From Micropruina sonneratiae (GTDB lineage: Bacteria; Actinomycetota; Actinomycetes; Propionibacteriales; Propionibacteriaceae), in assembly GCF_025972045.1 (NCBI RefSeq), contig NZ_JAPDHX010000001.1, positions 271,181 to 335,180 of the forward strand: a stretch of 64,000 nt of DNA, in the 5' to 3' direction. Both the position numbers and the translations under genes were made by a program. The notes under the pieces were generated by a model. The model made no database searches. It was given only the letters and a program-made list of their open reading frames with translations, and was not told the DNA's origin. Below, in pieces: positions 53,577 through 62,906 of the stretch; the stretch's first letter is position 1, and every line of letters begins with the position of its first letter.

Positions 53577-53616
53577 GCGGTCGAGCCTTCGCCCGGCTCC
53601 GCCCGTCCGCGCCACC

Positions 53617-54411
53617 ATGCTGGGCGGCATCCCGGTGGCCGACCACCTGTCCCGCAGCGAACTGCTGATGGCTCAGCGTTGTGGCGAGGTCGGGTCGGTG
53701 CACTCCTGGGAGCTGGTCACCGCCGTCGACGGCCCGGGCACCCGGATGACCACCTTCCTGGCCGGCTGCCCGCTGCGCTGCCTGTACTGCCACAACCCCG
53801 ACACGATGGCCGCCAATCGCGGCGTGCCGGTGCTGGCGTCCGACCTGCTGGCGCGGATCGAGCGCTACCGGGGCGTGTTCAGGGCGACCGGGGGCGGCAT
53901 CACCCTGTCCGGCGGCGAGGTGCTGCAACAGCCCGCCTTCGCCCGGCGGATCCTGGCCACCGCCAAGCAGCTGGGCATCCACACCGCGATCGACACCTCG
54001 GGCTTCCTGGGCCGCAACGCCGACGACGCCATGCTGGCCGATGTCGATCTGGTGCTGCTCGACGTCAAAGCGGGCGACGAGCCCACCTATCACCGGGTGA
54101 CCGGACGACGGCTGCAGCCCACCCTCGACTTCGGCCGCCGCCTGGACGCGGCGGGCATCGAGACCTGGATCCGGTTCGTCCTGGTGCCGGGGCTGACCGA
54201 CAACCCGGCGACCATCGAGCCGATCGCCGACTACGCCGCCTCCCTGCGGTGCGTGAGCCGGGTGGAGGTGCTGCCGTTCCACCAGATGGGGCGCGGCAAG
54301 TGGGCCGAACTCGGGCTGAGCTACGAACTGGCCGAGACGGCGCCGCCGTCGGCCGAACTGGTCGCGTCGACGCGGGCGATCTTCTCGAGTCGTGGGCTGA
54401 CCTGCTTCTGA
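53617..54411 (+). CDS. pflA: Pyruvate formate-lyase activating enzyme
   Basis: Radical-SAM enzyme that installs the glycyl radical on PflB. HSWELVTAVDGPGTRMTTFLAGCPLRCLYCHNPDTM carries the CxxxCxxC cluster motif; ATGGGITLSGGEVLQQ and VLPFHQMGRGKW also fit. I start at ATG 53617 (MLGGIPV), giving 264 aa; MAQRCGEVGS at 53668 is the other choice. The GTG at 53425 adds 64 residues that are encoded by the repeat block and should not be part of the protein. No clear ribosome-binding site is seen for any of the three, so translation may be linked to pflB. Confidence 0.9.
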   Translation: MLGGIPVADHLSRSELLMAQRCGEVGSVHSWELVTAVDGPGTRMTTFLAGCPLRCLYCHNPDTMAANRGVPVLASDLLARIERYRGVFRATGGGITLSGGEVLQQPAFARRILATAKQLGIHTAIDTSGFLGRNADDAMLADVDLVLLDVKAGDEPTYHRVTGRRLQPTLDFGRRLDAAGIETWIRFVLVPGLTDNPATIEPIADYAASLRCVSRVEVLPFHQMGRGKWAELGLSYELAETAPPSAELVASTRAIFSSRGLTCF

Positions 54412-54421
54412 GGTTGCGCCG

Positions 54422-54823
54422 GTGACCGCTGCGGCACCCGGTATCGCCGCTGTCGGGATGGCAGTGGTCAGCGAAGCCCTCGAGGGCGAGCCGGGTCCGC
54501 TGCTTGATCTGGTGCCTGGTCGGGACCCGCTACCTCCTGGTGAGGGTGGTGACCGTCGGCCTGGACAGCCTGCACCGCCGTCCGTTCCCGCCGACCAGGG
54601 TGCCAACGTCGTGGTGCGCTGGACGGCGCTGAGCGCGTCCCTGATCGCGGCGGCCGTGGGCCTCGTGGCGGCGTTCATGATCCTGATCGGCACCACCTTC
54701 GCGACCACCGACGTGACGGTGACCGGTCGCCGCGACCGTTGGCCGGTGATGATGCACTCGGTGCTCACCTTCTTCTTCAACAGCTCCATCCTGGTGCTAG
54801 CCGTCAGCAGCCTGACGGGCTGA
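54422..54823 (+). pseudogene. Fragmentary DUF1345-like membrane protein
   Basis: The last 70 codons encode ALSASLIAAAVGLVAAFMILIGTTFATTDVTVTGRRDRW and MMHSVLTFFFNSSILVLAV, matching the C-terminal two helices of DUF1345 proteins. Upstream the frame is rich in P and G and looks noncoding. A second frame over about 54497-54560 gives LIWCLVGTRYLLVRVVTVG, which resembles an earlier DUF1345 helix. A truncated and frameshifted remnant explains both. It follows pflA by 10 nt. Confidence 0.45.
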
Positions 54824-54920
54824 GCGGACTGGGGAGGCCCGATACGGGGACAGCGCCGTCCGGGCTGGGGTACGGTGCCCGGAAGCGGCCCACCCCCGCG
54901 GCCCAACCGAGGAGGAGCGC

Positions 54921-56420
54921 ATGTCCGAGCAGACCTACCAGATGCTGGCCATCGTCCTGTACTTCGCGGCCATGCTCGGCATCGGCTACTACGCCTATCG
55001 CAAGACTGCGAACCTGAGCGGCTACATGCTGGCCGAGCGCGGCCTGCGGCCCTCGGTCGCGGCCCTGTCGGCCAACGCGTCCGACATGTCGGGCTGGCTG
55101 CTGATGGGCCTGCCCGGCGCCATCTATTCGGCCGGCCTGGTCGAGGCCTGGATCGCGATCGGTCTCACCGTCGGGGCGTGGCTGAACTGGAAGTTCGTGG
55201 CGCCCCGGCTGCGCGCCTACACCGAGATCGCCGACGACGCGATCACCATTCCGAGTTTCTTCGCCAAGCGGCTGAAGGGCAATGCGCGGCCACTGCGCAT
55301 CGCCGCGGCGGTGGTGATCCTGGTCTTCTTCACCTTCTACGTGTCCTCGGGCATGGTCGCCGCCGGCAAGTTCTTCGTCAGCTCGTTCGGCTGGGACTAC
55401 GTGCTCGGCATGGTGCTGGTGGCCGGGATCACCCTGGTCTACACGCTCTTCGGCGGCTTCTTGGGCGCCACCCTCACCGACGTGGCGCAGGGGCTGCTGA
55501 TGGTGGCCGCGCTGGTGATCGTGCCGATCATCGCGATCGTCGAACTCGGCGGCTGGGGAGCGGCGCTGGGATCGGCCACCTCGGTCAACCCGGACGCCTT
55601 CAACCTGTTCGCCGGCTTCGGTGAGAAGGGCGCGTTCTGGTGGACGCTGGGCATCGTCTCCACGGCGGCCTGGGGGCTGGGCTACTTCGGCCAGCCGCAC
55701 ATCATCGTCCGCTTCATGGCGTTGCGCAGCGCCAAGGAGGCCGTGGTGGCCCGCCGGGTCAGCCTGATCTGGATGATCCTCACCGCGGTCGGCGCCATCC
55801 TGACCGCACTGATCGGCATCGCCTACTTCGCCGGCGACCCCGCGCTGCCGCTGGACGATCCCGAGACGGTGTTCCTGCTGCTCAGCCGCATCTTCTTCCA
55901 TCCGTTCGTCGCGGGCCTGGTGCTGGCCGCCGTGCTCGCCGCGATCATGTCGACGATGTCGAGCCAGCTGGTGGTGTGTTCCTCGGCGCTGGTGGAGGAC
56001 CTCTACAACATGGTCGGCCGGAAGTCGACCGCCAAGCAGCAGCTCGTGCTGGGTCGACTCGGGGTGCTGGTCGTGGCGATCATCGCCGGGCTGATGGCGC
56101 TGGACCAGAACTCGGCCATCCTCGAACTGGTCGCCTTCGCCTGGGCCGGATTCGGCGCTGCGTTCGGCCCGCTGGTGATCCTGTCGCTGTACTGGCGCAA
56201 GCTCACCGCCACCGGCGCCCTGGCCGGCATGGTGGCCGGCGCGGTCACCGTGTTCGTCTGGGGCAGCATCGACGCGCTGCACTCGGTGATGTACGAGATC
56301 GTGCCCGGCTTCCTGCTCAACCTGGCGGTGGCGATCGTGGTCAGCAACGCCACCTTCACGCAGGACGCCGAGGTGCAGCAGGAGTTCACCGCGATGGAGG
56401 AGGAGCTCGCGGCGTCCTGA
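54921..56420 (+). CDS. putP: Sodium/proline symporter PutP
   Basis: A 499-aa SSS-family transporter with about 13 helices. RGLRPSVAALSANASDMSGWLLMGLPGAIY (helix 2 sodium-site region), WIAIGLTVGAWLNW, GYFGQPHIIVRFMA and IMSTMSSQLVVCSSAL are the PutP landmarks. GAGGAGGAGC precedes the ATG. Imports proline with sodium, for nutrition or osmotic balance. The C-terminal tail is short and acidic. No proline dehydrogenase is adjacent. Confidence 0.94.
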   Translation: MSEQTYQMLAIVLYFAAMLGIGYYAYRKTANLSGYMLAERGLRPSVAALSANASDMSGWLLMGLPGAIYSAGLVEAWIAIGLTVGAWLNWKFVAPRLRAYTEIADDAITIPSFFAKRLKGNARPLRIAAAVVILVFFTFYVSSGMVAAGKFFVSSFGWDYVLGMVLVAGITLVYTLFGGFLGATLTDVAQGLLMVAALVIVPIIAIVELGGWGAALGSATSVNPDAFNLFAGFGEKGAFWWTLGIVSTAAWGLGYFGQPHIIVRFMALRSAKEAVVARRVSLIWMILTAVGAILTALIGIAYFAGDPALPLDDPETVFLLLSRIFFHPFVAGLVLAAVLAAIMSTMSSQLVVCSSALVEDLYNMVGRKSTAKQQLVLGRLGVLVVAIIAGLMALDQNSAILELVAFAWAGFGAAFGPLVILSLYWRKLTATGALAGMVAGAVTVFVWGSIDALHSVMYEIVPGFLLNLAVAIVVSNATFTQDAEVQQEFTAMEEELAAS

Positions 56421-56529
56421 CCCGCCCGGCCACACCCCGAGCGGCCGTACTTGGGGGTCGAGACGGAGCCGCCGCGGCGGGGGCGCTGCACGCTGCACGA
56501 CTGTCAGTCCAGCCGGCTAGCCTCCCGCC

Positions 56530-56868
56530 ATGACCCAGCACCCCGCGGACGACGTCCTCGAGTTCGCCGACGTCGCCGGCCTGTGGGCCTGGCTGGCGGC
56601 CCACCACGACTCACACCCGGGCGGCTGGGTCCGGCTGTCGAAGGCGCGCAGCACCCGTCCCTCGGTCAGCTTCCACGAACTACTCGAGGCGGGCCTGGCG
56701 TACGGGTGGAGCGAAAGCACCCGACGCGGCTACGACGCCGACTCCTACCTGCAGCGCTTCACCCCTCGCCGCGGCCGCGGCACGCTGTCGCAACGCAACC
56801 GGCTGATCGCCGAGCAACTCGAACGCGAGGGCCGGATGACGCCGGCCGGACACCGGGCGCTCGGCTGA
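56530..56868 (+). CDS. Short YdeI/OmpD-associated-like protein
   Basis: A 112-aa protein: FADVAGLWAWLAAHHDSHPGGWVRLSKA, then SFHELLEAGLAYGWSESTRRGYDADSYLQRFTPRR and LSQRNRLIAEQLEREGRMTPAG. This is the core of the YdeI family, where members are usually about 190 aa; here the C-terminal region is absent. Family members are tied to peptide or bacteriocin tolerance, with unclear mechanism. Confidence 0.7.
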   Translation: MTQHPADDVLEFADVAGLWAWLAAHHDSHPGGWVRLSKARSTRPSVSFHELLEAGLAYGWSESTRRGYDADSYLQRFTPRRGRGTLSQRNRLIAEQLEREGRMTPAGHRALG

Positions 56869-56898
56869 CGCGGTCGAGGGAGTGGGCGTCGGCGTCCG

Positions 56899-57447
56899 CT
56901 AGGCCCAGGGGGCGCCGTGACGGACGACGAACACGATCGCGGAAGCCGCGGCGAACAGCAGCAGGCTGAGCCCCATCACGGGACCGACGAGACGGCTGGA
57001 CGTCGCCTGGCCGGCCCTGAGCCGGGGCACCAGTACGAACAGCGCCACGGCCTGCAGCACGCCCAATGCGGCGACGGCCGGATCGCGCAGCATCACCGCC
57101 AGGCCCAGGAAGTGCACCGCGACCACCGACGCCACCCACCACGCCATCCACCGGGACGCTCCCCGGCGCCACAGCACCACGCAGCCGATCGCCGCGGCGA
57201 GCACCTCGAGACCGACGAGCACCCCGAACCAGGCGTACTGGCCGGTCAGGGCGCTGTCGGTGCGCCAGTGCGTCACCACTGGGTACACGAAGAGCCCGGT
57301 GAGCACCAGGCCGAGCCCCGAACCGACGCCCAACGGCAGCCGCAACCGTTCGGGCGGATCCTCCTGCGCCCAGCCGAGCCAGACCATGGTCATCAGGCCG
57401 AACCAGGCGATGGTGAAGGCGTGATCGCGCACGAAGTCGGTCAGCAT
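56899..57447 (-). CDS. Small polytopic membrane protein of unknown function
   Basis: A 182-aa protein with five to six hydrophobic helices (for example FTIAWFGLMTMVWLGWAQED and GPVMGLSLLLFAAASAIVFVV). The early motif GLMTMVWLGWAQEDPP resembles other uncharacterised actinobacterial membrane proteins. Stands alone, 31 nt from the YdeI gene in convergent orientation. Confidence 0.7.
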   Translation of the reverse strand: MLTDFVRDHAFTIAWFGLMTMVWLGWAQEDPPERLRLPLGVGSGLGLVLTGLFVYPVVTHWRTDSALTGQYAWFGVLVGLEVLAAAIGCVVLWRRGASRWMAWWVASVVAVHFLGLAVMLRDPAVAALGVLQAVALFVLVPRLRAGQATSSRLVGPVMGLSLLLFAAASAIVFVVRHGAPWA

Positions 57448-57978
57448 GCGTACCTTCCTACCAGTCGGGGCGGCCGGCGCCCGATGGGGGCGTGTGCGCG
57501 CTCACCCGCGTCGGCGGTCGGGGCTCATGCATCCGGGCTGCAGCGCCGCTGCAATGCGACGTCCGCATGCTGTCGCTACACCGAAGTTCCCCGGCAACCC
57601 GACCCGCTCGTTCCGAGCCGTCGCACCGATGATCGTCGTGGAGGAGATCCACGACTGGACGCCGTTGACGCCCGAGGTGCGCGAGACCTGGCGGCGGCAA
57701 CTGGCGACCCTGCTCGAGAACGACGCCGAGATCATCAACCGATCGCCCCTCGCTGATCGAACCGGGCGCCAATGCGCTCAAGCGTGCCGTGGTCTCCCGT
57801 GATCGGGCCCAACACCGATGGCTGTTCCGCGTCCGGCCACGGTCGATCAGGGCGGTGCCGGCGTGGGAAGGCCCTTGGTGTCGCGCGGACGGCGCATTTG
57901 GGCTCGACAGCTGGTCACGACGTGTCCGGCGGCGTGACCGCAACGATCCGATGCCCGGCGCGGTACAGCGGACGGTAG
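57448..57978. other. 531-nt region of degraded or noncoding sequence next to the ychF insertion
   Basis: The clearest frame (ATG 57629 to 57802, plus) reads VVEEIHDWTPLTPEVRETWR then LLENDAEIINRSPLADRTG before losing protein character. Another plus frame (57789-58037) reads RAQHRWLFRVRPRSIRAVP. These may be pieces of one decayed gene, but I recognise no family and do not call a gene. It lies outside the left boundary repeat of the insertion. Confidence 0.3.
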
Positions 57979-58010
57979 CGCTATACGGTGAACCTGAACT
58001 CCACCGAGTT
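57979..58010 (-). repeat. Displaced copy of the ychF 3' terminus (left boundary of insertion)
   Basis: These 32 nt match the end of ychF at 59163-59194 at 24 positions, including the stop codon and the shared core CGCTATACG. The codons read VEFRFTV-stop, against VEFRFNV-stop in ychF, and most differences are synonymous. This is the pattern left when an element integrates at a gene's 3' end and brings a replacement terminus. Confidence 0.65.
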
Positions 58011-58547
58011 CCGGCACGAAGAAACCATCAGCGGTGACGTCGGCTCAGCTCTTGCTGACCGGGGGATCAGTAGCAGCGCGACCTCGTCGGTAGTCCGTCC
58101 CGCGGTGTCGAACTCAAGAACCTCATCGGACCACGCGGCGTACTCGGTGCGACGGCGCTGCACGTCCGCCCACGTGGGTTCGCCGACGTGGACGAGGCCA
58201 CGATCCCTGCCGTTGAGCCGCCGCTCATGCTCCTGCCCATCGGAGACCACGAGGTGCACGAACTCGAGCTGTGCACCTGTTCGCGAGGCCGCACTACGCC
58301 AGGTCTGCCGAGCCGGTTCGCTGTCGTTGACCGCATCGACGACGACATCGTGGCCGAGCCGCAGATTCTGCTCCGCCATCGCACGCGCAGCCTCGTACGC
58401 AGCGACGCCGACCTGCCACCCCGAGGGCAGGCCGCAGGCAAGGATCGACTCCTCGACCGCATCGATGGACAGGTGGACCGACCCAGTGCGCGCAGCGATG
58501 ATCTCGGCGATGCTCGTCTTGCCGACCCCGGGCAGACCGGAGACCAC
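57981..58547 (-). CDS. AAA-type P-loop kinase, possibly zeta-toxin-like
   Basis: A 188-aa ATP-binding protein: VVSGLPGVGKTSIAEIIA (Walker A), HLSIDAVEESI (strand-2 Asp), DVVVDAVNDSEPARQTW, and ERRLNGRDRGLVHVGEPTW. The fold is that of small metabolite kinases and zeta toxins. The true start is unclear: GTG 58547 has no ribosome-binding site, and the frame is open upstream into higA. The final residues SVEFRFTV are not its own; they are the displaced end of ychF. Operon with higA, 14 nt downstream. Confidence 0.7.
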   Translation of the reverse strand: MVSGLPGVGKTSIAEIIAARTGSVHLSIDAVEESILACGLPSGWQVGVAAYEAARAMAEQNLRLGHDVVVDAVNDSEPARQTWRSAASRTGAQLEFVHLVVSDGQEHERRLNGRDRGLVHVGEPTWADVQRRRTEYAAWSDEVLEFDTAGRTTDEVALLLIPRSARAEPTSPLMVSSCRNSVEFRFTV

Positions 58548-58561
58548 GATGAGATGCCCGG

Positions 58562-58864
58562 TCAGGCGACGCTGAACGGGGTGATCGACGCGATCTGCTT
58601 GCCCGCGAGATCCTCCGCGCGGGCCAGCTCGTAGTGGCTCTGCAGGTTGATCCAGAACTCCGCCGACGTCCCGAAGTACTTCGCAAGGCGCAGCGCGGTG
58701 TCCGCCGTGATGCCTCGCTTGCCGTGCACGATTTCGTTGATCCGCCGCGGCGGCACCCCGATCGACACCGCCAGCTTGTTCTGCGTGATGCCGAATCCCT
58801 CGATGAAGTCCTCCATGAGGACCTCGCCCGGGTGGATCGGTTCGATCCTGTCAGCGGTAGTCAA
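58562..58864 (-). CDS. higA: HigA-family antitoxin
   Basis: A 100-aa XRE-type antitoxin: [84 protein letters not shown]. It is a close match to VapI/HigA proteins. I start at TTG 58864, because GGAGGAGG lies about 9 nt upstream and the N-terminus then fits the family; this places the start inside the higB frame, as is usual. It should bind its own operator upstream of higB. It is intact though its toxin is not. Confidence 0.9.
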   Translation of the reverse strand: MTTADRIEPIHPGEVLMEDFIEGFGITQNKLAVSIGVPPRRINEIVHGKRGITADTALRLAKYFGTSAEFWINLQSHYELARAEDLAGKQIASITPFSVA

Positions 58865-59131
58865 CGATCTGCACCTCCTCCGGTCCGGCGTCGGTCCACA
58901 TGAAGCAGATCCGCCACTGGTCGTTGATCCTGATGCTGTGCTGTCCGGCCCGATCACCCTTGAGAGCCTCGAGCCGGTTGCCGGGCGGGGCACGGAGGTC
59001 CTCCAGGACCTCCGCCGATCCCACCTGACGAGGCTTGCGTAGTGCGACGCGATGGATCCTGGATCAATGGACCGCACGCGCTCGCGACGCCACAGCCGTT
59101 CGGTCTTCTTGTCGCCGAACGACCTGATCAG
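58851..59131 (-). pseudogene. higB: HigB-family toxin gene with frameshift and lost start codon
   Basis: From 59131 one frame gives [22 protein letters not shown]. From about 59060 a different frame continues [35 protein letters not shown], then [19 protein letters not shown] and ends VDYR. Together they make a complete RelE/HigB mRNA interferase. A one-base loss near 59055-59065 separates the two, and the initiating codon is CTG. Two defects make inactivation likely, though a sequencing error could explain the shift. Confidence 0.75.
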
Positions 59132-59140
59132 GGGGCCAGG

Positions 59141-59170
59141 ATATAACGAGATTCGTCAATAACGCTATAC
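59141..59170 (-). promoter_or_regulatory. Operator-like palindrome in front of higB
   Basis: TATAACG (59142-59148) and CGCTATA (59163-59169) are inverted repeats with one mismatch, spaced by 14 nt, in A/T-rich sequence. TTGACG lies between on the minus strand as a -35 candidate. HigA commonly binds such sites. The right arm overlaps the ychF stop codon and the core of the boundary repeat. Confidence 0.45.
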
Positions 59171-59194
59171 GTTAAATCGGAACTCGACCACGTC
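59163..59194 (-). repeat. ychF 3' terminus as right boundary of the insertion
   Basis: Last codons and stop of ychF (VEFRFNV-stop) plus the shared core CGCTATACG. Pairs with 57979-58010 as the two ends of a 1.18-kb segment holding the kinase and higBA genes. Confidence 0.6.
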
Positions 59195-60238
59195 GCCGTC
59201 AGCCATCACGTAGTCCTTGCCCTCCAGGCGCACCTTGCCGGCCGCCTTGGCCTGCTGCATGCCGCCCAGCCGGACCAGGTCGTCGAAGCTGACGATCTCG
59301 GCCTTGATGAAGCCCTTCTGGAAGTCGGTGTGGATCACCCCGGCCGCCTCGGGAGCGGTGGCGCCCTTGCGGATCGTCCAGGCGCGCGACTCCTTGGGGC
59401 CTGCGGTGAGGTAGCTCTGCAGGCCCAAGGTTTCGTAGCCGACCCGAGCCAGGACGTCCAGACCGGGCTCGGCGATGCCCATCTCCTCGAGAAACTCGCG
59501 GGCCTCGTCCGGCTCCATCTCGACGAGTTCGGACTCGATCTTGGCGTCCAGGAAGATCGCCTCCGCCGGCGCGACCAGGGCGCGCATCTTCTCCAGCAGC
59601 GCGGTGTCGGTGAGCTCGTCGGAGTCGCAGTTGAACACGTAGATGTAGGGCTTGGCGGTGAGCAGGAACAGTTCCTTGAGCGGTTCGCGGTCGAGACCGG
59701 CGGCGAAGACGCCGCGTCCGGAGTCGAGGACGTCGCGGGCCTCGGTGACCGCGTCGAGCACCGCCTTGCGGTCCTTGTTGAGCCGGGCCTCCTTCTCGAG
59801 CCGGGGGAGCGCCTTCTCGAGCGTCTGCAGGTCGGCCAGGATCAGCTCGGTGCTGATCGTGTCGATGTCGTTGCCGGGGTTGACCGCGCCGTCCACGTGG
59901 GTGACGTCGGGGTCGCGGAACACCCGGGTGACCTGGCAGATGGCGTCCGCCTCGCGGATGTTGGCCAGGAACGCGTTGCCCATGCCCTCGCCCTGGGAAG
60001 CGCCCTTGACGATGCCGGCGATGTCGACGAACGACACGGTGGCGGGAATGATCGCCTGCGAGCCGAAGATCTTCGCCAGCTGCGGCAGCCTTTCGTCCGG
60101 CACCCCGACCACCCCCACGTTGGGTTCGATGGTCGCGAACGGGTAGTTCGCCGCCAGCACCTCGTTGCGGGTGAGCGCGTTGAACAGGGTGGACTTGCCC
60201 GCATTGGGCAGCCCGACGATGCCGATTGTCAATGCCAC
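59165..60238 (-). CDS. ychF: Redox-regulated ATPase YchF
   Basis: Obg-family P-loop protein that binds ATP and ribosomes and is linked to stress responses. 357 aa: IGIVGLPNAGKSTLFNAL (G1), PFATIEPNVGVVGVPDERL, FVDIAGIVKGASQGEGMGN (G3), VFNCDSDE (altered G4, giving ATP preference) and a C-terminal TGS domain ending LEGKDYVMADGDVVEFRFNV. The ORF is intact. Its final codons recur 1.2 kb away, so its 3' end has probably been replaced by an inserted element. Confidence 0.96.
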   Translation of the reverse strand: MALTIGIVGLPNAGKSTLFNALTRNEVLAANYPFATIEPNVGVVGVPDERLPQLAKIFGSQAIIPATVSFVDIAGIVKGASQGEGMGNAFLANIREADAICQVTRVFRDPDVTHVDGAVNPGNDIDTISTELILADLQTLEKALPRLEKEARLNKDRKAVLDAVTEARDVLDSGRGVFAAGLDREPLKELFLLTAKPYIYVFNCDSDELTDTALLEKMRALVAPAEAIFLDAKIESELVEMEPDEAREFLEEMGIAEPGLDVLARVGYETLGLQSYLTAGPKESRAWTIRKGATAPEAAGVIHTDFQKGFIKAEIVSFDDLVRLGGMQQAKAAGKVRLEGKDYVMADGDVVEFRFNV

Positions 60239-60310
60239 GCGTCGATCCTAGGGCTGCGGCAACGCCGCGCCGAACCGGACGCCGGGGCCGGGACGCCCCG
60301 ACCCGCGTCC

Positions 60311-60385
60311 CCTGAAATGTGGACCCGCAACGGCCGGGTCGACGCTCAGCCCGCCGTGACCCTGCGTTCGTGGGCCAGATTTCAG
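60311..60385. repeat. 75-bp imperfect inverted repeat between ychF and a GNAT gene
   Basis: CTGAAAT (60312-60318) and its complement ATTTCAG (60379-60385) lie at the outer ends. The next 14 positions match at 9. The left end CCTGAAA is the same as that of the 6934-7020 element, and length and layout are alike. The rest of the gap (60239-60419) has no gene. Confidence 0.45.
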
Positions 60386-60419
60386 AAACCTCCGCGGCGC
60401 GAGGCAGTGCCCGGGCCGG

Positions 60420-61030
60420 TCACTGCTGGAAGTCGGGAAGGTCGCGGGGGCGTCCGATCCGCTCGGTCAGCCGCTCCCGGGCCGGCGGCCACTCGTCGGC
60501 CAGCATGCTGTAGAACACCGAGTTCCGGACGCTGCCGTCACGCCGCAGCATGTGGTGCCGCAGTTCGCCGTCCCACTTCGCACCGAGCCGCTCGATCGCC
60601 CGCCGGCTGGCCAGGTTCTCGTGGTCGGTGCGCCAGCCGACGACCGCGGCGTCCAGCACCTCGAACGCGTGGGTGAGCAACATCAGCTTGCAGGCGGTGT
60701 TCACGTGGCTACGCTGGGCGCTGCGCCCGTACCACGTGTAACCGATCTCAACACGTTTGATGGCGGGGACGATGTCGTAGTAGCTGGTGCTGCCCAGCAC
60801 CAGGCCGCTGGCGGCGTCCGTCACCACGAACGGCACCCGGGCCGGGTCCTCCAGCGCGGTGGCGATGTACGCGCCCTCGGTGCCCGGCTCGGGCACGCTG
60901 GTGATCCGCAGCTTCCACAGCTCACCGTCGGACGCCGCCGCGGCCAGAGCGGCGGCGTGCTCGGGCTTCAACGGCTTGAGGGTCACCCCCCAGCCGGTCA
61001 GTGTGACCGGCCCCACCCAGGACTGCCGGC

Positions 61031-61034
<4 letters not shown>
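60420..61034 (-). CDS. GNAT-family N-acetyltransferase (RimJ/RimL-like)
   Basis: A 204-aa acetyltransferase of the ribosomal-protein acetyltransferase type. TLTGWGVTLKPLKPEHAAAL begins the fold; VLGSTSYYDIVPAIKRVEIGYTWYGRSAQRSHVNTACK has the acetyl-CoA strand and loop, and NLASRRAIERLGAKWDGELRHHMLRRDG the C-terminal helix-strand. Starts at GTG 61034, overlapping the citrate synthase stop (GTGA), so it is coupled to gltA. Substrate unknown. Confidence 0.85.
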
Positions 61035-62299
<1,265 letters not shown>

Positions 62300-62430
62300 G
62301 GTCGCACCCTAGACAGGCTTGGTTTACAGCCGCATGACAGCCGCAGGCTGAGACCACGGCTCGAAACGTGGACGAGGCTGCTGGGTGACCGGACGCGGCC
62401 GGTGACCGCTCCGCGCCATACGATGAGGCA

Positions 62431-62823
62431 ATGCTGATCGTCACCACCAACGACATTCCCGGTTACCGGATCGAAGCCGTTTTCGGCGAGGTCATGGGCA
62501 TGACCGTCCGCTCCGCCAACATCGGCGCCAACTTCGTGGCCAGCTTCCGGGCGATCGGCGGCGGAGAGGTGAACGAATACACCCAACTCGTCTACGACTC
62601 GCGCCAGCAGGTGATGGCGCGGATGTGGGAGCAGGCCACCCAGCGGGGCGCGAACGCGATCGTCGCCTGCCGCTTCGACACCGGCGAGATCGCGGCCCAG
62701 TTCTCCGAGGTCTGCTGCTACGGCACCGCCGTCGCGGTGGTGCCGATCGCCGAGGGCGAGGCGGGCGCCACCCCGCAGTCGATCGCGGACGCCCGGGCTC
62801 GCAACCAGCAGCAGCTGCGCTGA
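62431..62823 (+). CDS. YbjQ-family (UPF0145) protein
   Basis: A 130-aa protein: MLIVTTNDIPGYRIEAVFGEVMG, then RSANIGANFVASFRAIGGGEVNEYTQLVYDSRQQVMARM, GANAIVACRFDT. The family folds as a pentameric heavy-metal-binding-like domain; role unknown. An ATG at 62431 opposite gltA (131-nt divergent gap). The family's usual length is about 105, so the last 20 residues (TPQSIADARARNQQQLR) are an extension. Confidence 0.88.
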   Translation: MLIVTTNDIPGYRIEAVFGEVMGMTVRSANIGANFVASFRAIGGGEVNEYTQLVYDSRQQVMARMWEQATQRGANAIVACRFDTGEIAAQFSEVCCYGTAVAVVPIAEGEAGATPQSIADARARNQQQLR

Positions 62824-62906
62824 CGGCCCCGGGGCAGGATTCTCGTCGGTCGTGGACCAATCGGGACGGCGTCCGGGGCGCGGGTCGCTGACCACTCGCC
62901 GGCCTA

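Noticed and set aside
53425-53616. Long N-terminus for PflA
   Set aside because: Encoded by a palindromic repeat; the family fold begins well after it and internal starts exist.
51043-54906. 1287-codon minus-strand frame opposite pflBA
   Set aside because: Antisense shadow of pflB and pflA; composition of a GC-rich noncoding frame.
57458-57943. 161-codon minus-strand frame beside the ychF insertion
   Set aside because: Low-complexity R/S/G-rich translation without a domain or start signal.
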